Below, one piece after another: positions 1 to 5,354 of a stretch of DNA of 7,462 nucleotides. How positions within the stretch are numbered: position 1 is the stretch's first letter; every line of letters starts with the position of its first letter. This DNA comes from Clostridia bacterium (GTDB lineage: Bacteria; Bacillota; Clostridia; Christensenellales; QALW01). The notes beneath the pieces are model-generated. The model was not told the DNA's origin. It made no database searches and worked only from the letters and a program-made list of their open reading frames with translations. Made by a program: the position numbers and the translations under genes. The DNA lies in contig JAGCSD010000204.1 of the NCBI GenBank assembly GCA_017964345.1, positions 1-7,462 on the forward strand, in the 5' to 3' direction.

Positions 1-475
1 CGTTGACGGCGGACACGTAGAGCAGGGCGGCATATTTTTCACCGTCGCGCGGGGGACGCGTTTTTCCGGCGATTTTATCTCCTGTGCGCAGTTTGAAACG
101 GTGGATCTGCGCAATGGACACATACACGTCCTTTTGCATTCCCTTTTTGGCAAAAGAGAATGGACCGCAGCGCAGAAAGCCGAAACCGTCGCTGAGAACA
201 TCCAGCACACCGCAGCAATCGCCGCACTCGCCGGAAGCCAACAGTTCGCCCGCGGCGGGATTGATTTTTTCTTCCTTTATTTCTTCGGCTTCTTTTTCGT
301 CATCCGGCTCGGTTACCGGCGGCGAAACGGGTTCGCTGAGAGCCTTTTCCTGCTGTTTCTGCAAAAATGATACGATCTCCGCTTTGCGCGCTCCGGCGGG
401 CAGTTCCACGCCGGCGATAGCGGCAAATTCACGGAGTTCCGAGAGTTTCATGGAGGAAAAATCGGCTTGATTCAT
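1..475 (-). CDS. rho: Transcription termination factor Rho, N-terminal part (truncated by window edge)
   Basis: Rho is the hexameric RNA helicase/translocase that ends transcription on unprotected RNA. Only the first 158 residues lie in the window; the ATPase core is beyond the left edge. I read the start as the minus-strand ATG at 475-473, giving MNQADFSSMKLSELREF, with AAGGA at 487-483 seven bases upstream. Residues 9-45 form the helical Rho_N domain. Residues 46-78 are an acidic, Glu/Lys/Pro-rich linker. Residues 89-158 are the cold-shock-like primary RNA-binding domain, with GVLDVLSDGFGFLR, DVYVSIAQIHRFKLRTGD and GKTRPPRDGEKY, which closely match the Rho signature (GFGFLR, QIRRFNLRTGD, GKIRPPKEGE). 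A Cys cluster (C84, C87, C88, C103) surrounds the RNP1-like motif and is not usual in the Rho proteins I know. The gene diverges from the operon to its right and has its own promoter. Family assignment is very secure. Confidence 0.95.
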   Translation of the reverse strand, partial: MNQADFSSMKLSELREFAAIAGVELPAGARKAEIVSFLQKQQEKALSEPVSPPVTEPDDEKEAEEIKEEKINPAAGELLASGECGDCCGVLDVLSDGFGFLRCGPFSFAKKGMQKDVYVSIAQIHRFKLRTGDKIAGKTRPPRDGEKYAALLYVSAVN

Positions 476-480
476 GGTTG

Positions 481-489
481 GTTCCTTTT
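481..489 (-). promoter_or_regulatory. Ribosome binding site of rho
   Basis: The minus strand reads AAAAGGAAC here. The AAGGA core lies seven bases before the ATG at 475. This supports that ATG over the internal Met9 codon, which has no purine-rich sequence in front of it. Confidence 0.7.
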
Positions 490-519
490 AAGATAAGAAT
501 GATATAAAAGAGTGCTTTC

Positions 520-548
520 AGTATAAACGAAACGGCACACTTTGTCAA
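520..548 (-). promoter_or_regulatory. Sigma-A promoter of rho
   Basis: On the minus strand, TTGACA (548-543) is followed by a 17-base spacer and TATACT (525-520). This is a consensus -35, an ideal spacer and a 5/6 -10. Transcription would start near 513, leaving a leader of about 38 bases before the rho ATG. No attenuator hairpin or leader peptide is evident in that leader. Confidence 0.85.
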
Positions 549-573
549 GTTAAAAAATGCGTGTAAAAAAAAC

Positions 574-602
574 GTGCAAAAAGTTTTTCTTTATGGTATA
601 CT
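574..602 (+). promoter_or_regulatory. Probable extended -10 promoter of the rightward operon
   Basis: TGGTATACT at 594-602 fits the extended -10 pattern TGnTATAAT. A weak -35, GTGCAA at 574-579 (3/6 matches to TTGACA), sits 17 bases upstream. A perfect TATAAT at 602-607 overlaps as an alternative -10 but has no good -35. The start would be near 609, giving a leader of roughly 70 bases. It is the only convincing promoter before the eight plus-strand genes. Confidence 0.55.
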
Positions 603-612
603 ATAATAGTAT
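598..612. repeat. 15-bp palindrome overlapping the -10 element
   Basis: ATACTAT-A-ATAGTAT is a perfect inverted repeat with 7-bp arms around one central base. It covers the end of the -10 element and the expected start site. That is a good position for a repressor operator. It is AT-rich and partly made of TATA-like sequence, so chance is a real alternative. Confidence 0.4.
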
Positions 613-663
613 CAAAATGTATGCGGTAGGTGCGTTTTATACGGAAACCGTCGGGTGCGCGCT

Positions 664-670
664 AAAGGAG
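664..670 (+). promoter_or_regulatory. Ribosome binding site deciding the CPBP gene start
   Basis: AAAGGAG lies six bases before the ATG at 677. The reading frame is open back to 557, but the upstream Met codon has no such site and would place the coding start before the predicted promoter. The ATG at 677 is therefore preferred. Confidence 0.8.
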
Positions 671-676
671 ATATGC

Positions 677-1708
677 ATGGAACAACCGGGATATAACAAT
701 ACGGCGGAACAGATCGCGCGCGCTTGTTTTGACGATCGGCGTTTTCCGAAGAAATGGCAGGCGGCGGTGGGCATTGCGTCGATGCAGTTCGTCGGGACGG
801 CTGCCGTGCTGATGTCTGGCGTTCAGTTTTATCAGGATACGCTGTTTCGTACGAAATTCGGGTATACGATGTTCCTGACGGTCCTGTCGCAGTTCTTTTA
901 TGTGCTGATCATTCCGTTGTTTATTTTGTTCATAGCCAAAAAAGATATGCGCGCAACGCTGCGCCTGCATAAAACGATCGACGCTTTTCAAGTGCTGACA
1001 CTGGCGGCGATTTCGGCGGGAATCTTCCTGTTTGCGCAGATTGAAAACACTCTGTTCGTCGAGCAGATATCCGGTATTCTCGGTCCGTCCGCGGAAACGG
1101 AACTCGATATGCTTTCGGCGCAGACGCTGTCACAACTTTTGTTTGAACTGGTGATTCTGTGCGGATTGCCTGCCATCTGTGAGGAAATCTTCTTCCGCGG
1201 GTTTGTTCTGCGTGCGTTTGAACGTATTTCGCCTGTAAAAGCAGTGCTGTTGTCGTCCCTGGCGTTTGCGGTTATGCACGGCAATTTGGAACAGTTGGTT
1301 TATACTTTCCTGATTGGGATTCTGTTGGGTACGGTTACGATCGTGACGGATTCCCTGTTGGCGGGCACGGTAATGCATTTTACGCTTAACGCGCTGTCGT
1401 GCCTGCTGGTGTATCCGCCTATTCATGTGTACTTTGAACGGCTGAGCGGCAATCACTCGCTTTTCCTTGCCGTTACGGGCAGTCTGTTCACGGCGGGAGC
1501 CGCGCTGTTGATCCTATTTATCTTCTATACCAGAAAGAAAAACAGACGCAGCTTTGGAGCCCCGTTTGTTTCCGATATGCGCTATCCCCGGCAGATGCCG
1601 CGCCAAAGAAAGGGCGAAACGGTCGCCTATGTGCTGGGCTGGACGGGCTTCGTCCTTGTCAATGTGTTTTCCATGGCGGTCACGTGGGGACTGCTGAACG
1701 TGGTATGA
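677..1708 (+). CDS. CPBP-family intramembrane glutamic endopeptidase (CAAX protease/bacteriocin-processing family)
   Basis: This is a 343-residue multi-pass membrane protein of the CPBP (Abi/Rce1-like) family. These are intramembrane proteases implicated in bacteriocin self-immunity, prenyl-protein or peptide processing and signalling; the substrate here is unknown. The three family motifs are present: CEEIFFRG (E169, E170, R174), FAVMHGN (H201) and MHFTLNAL (H234, N238). Hydrophobic segments cover about 30-50, 63-87, 104-122, 151-168, 186-200, 207-232 and 260-284. Beyond the catalytic core there is a basic loop (286-313, rich in Arg/Lys) and a further C-terminal membrane segment (about 315-340). 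The gene begins the operon, and its stop overlaps the rlmH start (ATGA at 1705-1708). I see no bacteriocin gene nearby, so an immunity role is not supported. A housekeeping membrane-proteolysis role is possible but unproven. Confidence 0.87.
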   Translation: MEQPGYNNTAEQIARACFDDRRFPKKWQAAVGIASMQFVGTAAVLMSGVQFYQDTLFRTKFGYTMFLTVLSQFFYVLIIPLFILFIAKKDMRATLRLHKTIDAFQVLTLAAISAGIFLFAQIENTLFVEQISGILGPSAETELDMLSAQTLSQLLFELVILCGLPAICEEIFFRGFVLRAFERISPVKAVLLSSLAFAVMHGNLEQLVYTFLIGILLGTVTIVTDSLLAGTVMHFTLNALSCLLVYPPIHVYFERLSGNHSLFLAVTGSLFTAGAALLILFIFYTRKKNRRSFGAPFVSDMRYPRQMPRQRKGETVAYVLGWTGFVLVNVFSMAVTWGLLNVV

Positions 1709-2175
1709 AAACACGGCTGATCGCAGTGGGCAAACTGCAGACTATGTATGAGCCTGCACAGAAGGAATTTCTGAAACGTCTGACGCGCTACGGCGGGGTG
1801 GAGTTGGTCGAAACAGCGGACGAGCCGGTGCCGCAGACGCTTTCGGACGCACAGAGGCAAAATGCCATAACGAAAGAATGGGAACGCCAGCGCCGGCAGA
1901 TCGGCGCGCGGGACGTGTTGATCTTTTTGGACGCCTCGGGTGAAAAGTTGACCAGCGAAGCCTTGGCACAGCGTCTGGACGCATGGCAGCAACAGGGACC
2001 GGTTACGTTCCTGCTCGGCGGTTCGCTCGGGTTTCCGCGCGAGGCGCTGTCACAGGCGCACGCGGTACTTTCCCTTTCCAATATGACCTTTACACATTCT
2101 TTGGCGCGTGTCGTGCTGTTGGAACAGCTCTATCGGGCTTTTCGGATTCTGCATCACGAACCGTATCATAAATGA
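1705..2175 (+). CDS. rlmH: 23S rRNA (pseudouridine(1915)-N3)-methyltransferase RlmH
   Basis: RlmH is a homodimeric SPOUT methyltransferase. It uses S-adenosylmethionine to methylate pseudouridine 1915 in helix 69 of 23S rRNA on assembled 70S ribosomes. The protein is 156 residues, normal for the family. It opens with MKTRLIAVGKL. The SAM-binding knot is visible as VTFLLGGSLGF (100-110), followed by LSNMTFTHSLARVVLLEQ (124-141). It ends with the hallmark RAFRILHHEPYHK (144-156), including the invariant C-terminal EPYHK. The start is the ATG at 1705, overlapping the CPBP stop. There is only a weak GTGGGGA upstream, so translation is probably coupled. A longer frame back to 1684 lacks a ribosome binding site. 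Confidence 0.96.
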   Translation: MKTRLIAVGKLQTMYEPAQKEFLKRLTRYGGVELVETADEPVPQTLSDAQRQNAITKEWERQRRQIGARDVLIFLDASGEKLTSEALAQRLDAWQQQGPVTFLLGGSLGFPREALSQAHAVLSLSNMTFTHSLARVVLLEQLYRAFRILHHEPYHK

Positions 2176-2179
2176 GGAG
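2174..2179 (+). promoter_or_regulatory. Ribosome binding site of the M14-like gene
   Basis: GAGGAG lies about eight bases before the ATG at 2188 and directly overlaps the rlmH stop codon. It fixes the start of the M14-like protein and shows continued operon structure. Confidence 0.75.
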
Positions 2180-2187
2180 TATTTATT

Positions 2188-3534
2188 ATGTCGAAAAGAA
2201 ACTGGATTATTTTACTGACGGCGGCGCTTGCCGTTGCCGTGATCGCCCTGGTTGGCATTCTGCTGACACGCGAGCGGAGCGACGATCCTACGCCGACCGC
2301 GTCCGCCGCGCCGACGCCGACGCCGTATCGGGAAATTCTGAAGCCGGTCGGCAATGTGGTACCCTTGACGGATGACGGATCCGAACTGACGCCGGACGGG
2401 CAGGCGACGGAAATGCCGACAACAGGTGCGCCGCCGGATCCGGATACGGGCACGTCTGAGGCGAATGCGACACCGTCGGGCGCGGCACAGGCGAACACGG
2501 AATACGGCTATGCGCTCTTGACACAGAATGCGGCGAGCTTGGCGGAAAAATATCCGGATCGCCTGACGCGTCTGACTATCGGAACCACGGCATTCGGGCG
2601 CGAAATCGTTTGCCTGCGTATCGGCAATGAACAAGCGGAGCATAAAATCCTCTTGCTCGCGGGCGTGCGCGGTGGAGAATACGGTATGAGCCTTGTGATG
2701 ATGAAGCAGATCGAAACGTATTTGGCGGACACGACGTCGCGTTTTCGCGGCAAGACGTATCAGGAAGTGCTGGATCAGGCATGCCTGTATTTTGTGCCGA
2801 TGCTCAATCCCGATGGAGTGGAGCTTTGTCTGCACGGAATGGCTTCCGTACCGGAGGACAAGCTCGGCGGCGTGCTGGCTATTTTGCAAAGCGATGTAGA
2901 AGCCGGGCAGATCACCGAGATTCCCGCGTTCAGCGAAGGCATCCGCGCGTGGAACGCCAACGGTTCCGGCGTGGAAGTGGCGTTGAATTTCGGTGCCGGC
3001 ACGGTATCTTTCGGCACGGTTTTCGTACAGCCGTCCTGCGCGCTTTACCCCGGCACACCTTTTGAAACTTCCGAGGCGCAGGCGGTGCGTACACTGTGCG
3101 ATCAAACCGCCTTTGCCGTTATGGCGGTCTACTCGGGCATAGGTTATACGGTGGACTGGTCGTTCGGACAGAATGACGGCGGGCTTTCTTATACCATGGC
3201 GCTCGGCGTTTCGCAGTCGAGCAGTTATGCCGTGGTGGAAAACGGACTGCGTCCGGACTTCTGCGCCGCGGTGGAAGCGCATCAGTGGTTTATTCAAACG
3301 GCGGAAAAGCCTGCGCTGAAGATTGCCAGCGGAAAGGAGATTCCCTACAGCCCACAGGAGATCGTAGATGCATGGCGTTCGCTTTCGGCGGTACCGCTGT
3401 ACTTGGCGGACCCGTCACAATGGAATTTTGAATTACAGGATGACGAAAACACGACTCCGACGCCCGGCGCACCGGATGAAAACGCCACCCCGATGCCCGA
3501 CGCACCCGGGTTTGAATATGACGAATTGGACTGA
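2188..3534 (+). CDS. Membrane-anchored M14 carboxypeptidase-like protein, probably catalytically degenerate
   Basis: The protein has 448 residues. A basic MSKRN start and one hydrophobic segment (6-27) form a signal anchor, so the rest should lie outside the cytoplasm. A Thr/Pro/Asp-rich low-complexity linker follows (about 31-103), then an M14-type zinc carboxypeptidase fold (about 104-405) and a second Thr/Pro-rich tail (420-440). Fold markers are IGTTAFGREI (131-140), FVPMLNPDG (202-210), WNANGSGVEV (255-264), ALYPGTPFETSEAQAV (285-300) and AVVENG (348-353). By my manual alignment the catalytic residues are largely lost. HxxE reads RGGE (R161 for His, E164 kept), the Asn-Arg of NRNF reads A265-L266, and the third zinc His is Y315. 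The general-base Glu appears kept as E351. Active relatives (for example the YqgT type) cut gamma-D-glutamyl-diamino acid bonds in peptidoglycan. Here binding without hydrolysis seems more likely. Confidence 0.8.
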   Translation: MSKRNWIILLTAALAVAVIALVGILLTRERSDDPTPTASAAPTPTPYREILKPVGNVVPLTDDGSELTPDGQATEMPTTGAPPDPDTGTSEANATPSGAAQANTEYGYALLTQNAASLAEKYPDRLTRLTIGTTAFGREIVCLRIGNEQAEHKILLLAGVRGGEYGMSLVMMKQIETYLADTTSRFRGKTYQEVLDQACLYFVPMLNPDGVELCLHGMASVPEDKLGGVLAILQSDVEAGQITEIPAFSEGIRAWNANGSGVEVALNFGAGTVSFGTVFVQPSCALYPGTPFETSEAQAVRTLCDQTAFAVMAVYSGIGYTVDWSFGQNDGGLSYTMALGVSQSSSYAVVENGLRPDFCAAVEAHQWFIQTAEKPALKIASGKEIPYSPQEIVDAWRSLSAVPLYLADPSQWNFELQDDENTTPTPGAPDENATPMPDAPGFEYDELD

Positions 3535-3997
3535 GATCGATTATGGTTTTATGCGCGCTGCCCTGCGGCAGGCACAGGCGGCGGCGCGGCACGGGGAAGT
3601 ACCGGTCGGCGCGGTGGTAGTCAAAGACGGACGCGTGATCGCGCGCGGATTCAATTTGCGCGAGAGTCGGCAGGATCCCACGGCGCACGCGGAACTGCTT
3701 GCCATGCGCCGTGCGGCAAAAACGCTCGGCTCTTGGCGACTGACGGGCTGTACACTGTATGTGACGCTGGAGCCGTGTCCGATGTGCGCGGGCGTGATTC
3801 TGAACGCCCGTGTGGATCGCGTGGTGTTCGGTGCCTATGACCAAAAGGCGGGTTGCTGCACCACACTGTATCACCTGTGCAGCGACGCGCGATTCAACCA
3901 TCGCACCGAAGTCTTGGGCGGCGTGATGGAAGAAGAATGCGGAGCGATTCTGACGGAGTTTTTTCAGGAAAAACGAAACAAGGACGAAACAGAATGA
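3518..3997 (+). CDS. tadA: tRNA-specific adenosine deaminase TadA
   Basis: TadA is the zinc-dependent deaminase that converts adenosine 34 to inosine in the anticodon of tRNA-Arg(ACG), which is essential for decoding in most bacteria. The 159-residue product is the usual length. The deaminase core shows HGEVPVGAVVV (25-35), TAHAEL with zinc ligand H57 and proton-shuttle E59, and PCPMCAG with C87 and C90. TadA-specific features are GFNLRE (44-49), VVFGAYDQKAG (102-112) and RFNHRTEVLGGVMEEEC (125-141), which separate it from guanine or cytidine deaminases. The start is the ATG at 3518 (MTNWTEIDYGFMRAAL), 17 bases inside the end of the upstream M14-like gene, without a clear Shine-Dalgarno. The ATG at 3551 (MRAALRQ) is possible but would shorten the first helix. 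The stop overlaps the rqcP start (ATGA at 3994). Confidence 0.95.
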   Translation: MTNWTEIDYGFMRAALRQAQAAARHGEVPVGAVVVKDGRVIARGFNLRESRQDPTAHAELLAMRRAAKTLGSWRLTGCTLYVTLEPCPMCAGVILNARVDRVVFGAYDQKAGCCTTLYHLCSDARFNHRTEVLGGVMEEECGAILTEFFQEKRNKDETE

Positions 3998-4236
3998 GAT
4001 TGGATAAGTTTTTGAAGCTTTCCCGCATCATCAAGCGGCGCACGGTGGCGGGCGACGCGTGCGACGCCGGGCGCGTCATGCTGGACGGGCGCGTGCTGAA
4101 AGCAAGTTATCAGGTCAAGCCCGGCGACGTACTGAACCTGACTTTCGGAGAAAAAACGGTGAAGTTCCGCGTGTTGTATGACGATGAAAAGGCGGCGCGC
4201 GCGGCGATGAGTCCGATGGCGGAGGAAGTGACTTGA
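3994..4236 (+). CDS. rqcP: S4-domain ribosome quality control protein RqcP (YabO/Hsp15-like)
   Basis: This is an 80-residue protein made almost entirely of one S4 RNA-binding domain. It begins MRLDKFLKLSRIIKRRTVA and continues with GRVMLDGRVLKASYQVKPGD (67 and earlier), a strong match to Firmicutes YabO. RqcP binds the 50S subunit carrying obstructed peptidyl-tRNA and works with RqcH to add C-terminal alanine tails to stalled chains. The related Hsp15 of proteobacteria does a similar job on free 50S subunits. The start overlaps the tadA stop by four bases, with AAGGA at 3980-3984 nine bases upstream. The frame is open back to 3853, but that part lies within tadA and does not resemble the family. 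Its place among rlmH and tadA fits a translation-centred cluster. Confidence 0.9.
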   Translation: MRLDKFLKLSRIIKRRTVAGDACDAGRVMLDGRVLKASYQVKPGDVLNLTFGEKTVKFRVLYDDEKAARAAMSPMAEEVT

Positions 4237-5354
4237 TCGCCGCGGTGATCCCTGCGGCGGGAACGGGCAGCCGCACGGGACTGGCGCAAAACAAGCTTCT
4301 GACGCCGCTTGGCGGTGAACCGGTCATCCTGCGCACAGCGCGGACGTTCCTTTCACACCCGCGGATCGATCTGGTTTGCGCGGCGGTGCGGGAGGAAGAA
4401 AAAGAAACCATGCGCGCCTTGCTCGGCGATCGGGTGACGCTTGTGCGCGGCGGAGAAACCCGCGGCGCCTCGGTGCTGGCGGCGCTGGAAGCGTTAAAAG
4501 GACAGGCGGACACGGTGCTGATTCACGACGGCGCGCGTCCGTTCGCGGACGCGGACACGATTTCACGCGTGATAGCCGGTATCGCGCCCGGCAGGGGCTG
4601 TGTGGCAGGCGTGCCCGTGACCGACACGCTGAAGGAAGTCAAAGAGGACGGTTCCATAGCGTCGTCGCCCGACCGCGCACGTTTCTGGGCGGCGCAAACG
4701 CCGCAAGGGTTCCTGCTTGCCGAGATCTTGGCGGCATACCGCGCGTGCGGCACCGCGTTTACCGATGACGCCGCCGCGTTTGAGGCGTGGGGCGGCAAGG
4801 TGCTTATGACGAAAGGCTCCTACCGGAACAAAAAAATCACCACACGGGAGGATTTTATGATGCCCCCGGATCGCTTTACGGGCATCGGGTATGATGCGCA
4901 TTGCCTGAAAACGGGGCGCAAGCTGATCTTGGGCGGAGTGGACGTGCCGTACGAGAAGGGGCTGGATGGACATTCCGACGCGGATGTGCTGGTTCACGCC
5001 GTTATGGACGCGCTGCTCGGCGCCGCGGGAATGGGTGATATCGGTCAGCATTTCCCGGACACCGATCCGCACTATGCGGGCGCGTCGAGTCTGCATCTCT
5101 TGGAAGCGGTATGTGAAAAATTACGCGCGGCGGGGTATACGCCCTGGCATATCAGCGCGATCGTCATCGCGCAGAAGCCGAAGCTGGCGCCGTATATGGC
5201 CGCCATGCGGACGCGTATCGCCGAGACCGTTCATCTGCCGGAGGAGCGTGTGAACGTTGCCGCCACTACGCCGGAACATTTGGGCTTTGCCGGACGCGGC
5301 GAAGGCATTGCCGCGCAGGCGACGGCAACGGTGGAAAGGCAGTATCATGGCTAA
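4233..5354 (+). CDS. ispDF: Bifunctional IspD/IspF: MEP cytidylyltransferase and MECDP synthase fusion
   Basis: The 373-residue protein carries two MEP-pathway enzymes. Residues 1-208 are IspD, which joins CTP and 2-C-methyl-D-erythritol 4-phosphate. Its motifs are IPAAGTGSRTG (6-16) with K21, HDGARPF (98-104), VPVTDTLKEV (127-136), AAQTPQGF (153-160), FTDDAAAFEAWGGKV (176-190) and KITTREDF (201-208). Residues 213-373 are IspF, which forms the cyclic diphosphate. It has metal ligands D221, H223 and H255, substrate-binding LDGHSDADV (244-252), IGQHFPDTD (270-278) and GFAGRGEGIAAQA (351-363). The linker is only about four residues. The start is TTG at 4233, overlapping the rqcP stop (TTGA) and preceded by GGAGGAAG at 4221-4228; no ATG fits. 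The IspD Lys motif reads NKLLTPL rather than the usual PKQ form. The end overlaps radA by eight bases. Confidence 0.94.
   Translation: MIAAVIPAAGTGSRTGLAQNKLLTPLGGEPVILRTARTFLSHPRIDLVCAAVREEEKETMRALLGDRVTLVRGGETRGASVLAALEALKGQADTVLIHDGARPFADADTISRVIAGIAPGRGCVAGVPVTDTLKEVKEDGSIASSPDRARFWAAQTPQGFLLAEILAAYRACGTAFTDDAAAFEAWGGKVLMTKGSYRNKKITTREDFMMPPDRFTGIGYDAHCLKTGRKLILGGVDVPYEKGLDGHSDADVLVHAVMDALLGAAGMGDIGQHFPDTDPHYAGASSLHLLEAVCEKLRAAGYTPWHISAIVIAQKPKLAPYMAAMRTRIAETVHLPEERVNVAATTPEHLGFAGRGEGIAAQATATVERQYHG
4846..4862 (+). promoter_or_regulatory. Internal Shine-Dalgarno and tandem ATG at the IspD-IspF junction
   Basis: GGGAGG at 4846-4851 is followed after five bases by in-frame ATG codons at 4857 and 4860 (Met209 and Met210 of the fusion). 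Starting here would yield a free IspF of 165 or 164 residues, close to the normal length of stand-alone IspF. The site is as good as those of the real gene starts in this operon. The same bases also encode the conserved end of IspD (REDF), so coincidence is possible. Confidence 0.5.

Noticed and set aside
84..470. Plus-strand open frame of 128 codons at the left edge
   Set aside because: It lies antisense to the clear Rho coding sequence, is Ser/Pro-rich with no family resemblance and has no ribosome binding site.
561..592. Possible intrinsic terminator (A-rich run followed by T run) between the divergent genes
   Set aside because: The only stem is AAAAA/TTTTT without a GC-rich hairpin, and no gene ends here, so a terminator makes no sense.
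557..676. 40-residue N-terminal extension of the CPBP protein
   Set aside because: It would run through the predicted promoter and palindrome. The AAAGGAG site points to the ATG at 677, and the extension does not look like part of the family.
2281..2330. Short CCGACG-type repeats suggesting a repeat element or phase-variable tract
   Set aside because: They encode the Thr/Pro linker of the M14-like protein. The copies are few, and six-base units keep the frame, so phase variation is not indicated.
2212..3297. Minus-strand open frame of 361 codons
   Set aside because: It is fully antisense to the M14-like gene. The product is Arg/His-rich without domains, as expected from the reverse frame of GC-rich coding DNA, and it has no start signals.
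3368..3517. 50-residue upstream extension of TadA
   Set aside because: It lies within the M14-like coding sequence in another frame, is Arg-rich and has no match to TadA N-termini. The family-like start is at 3518.
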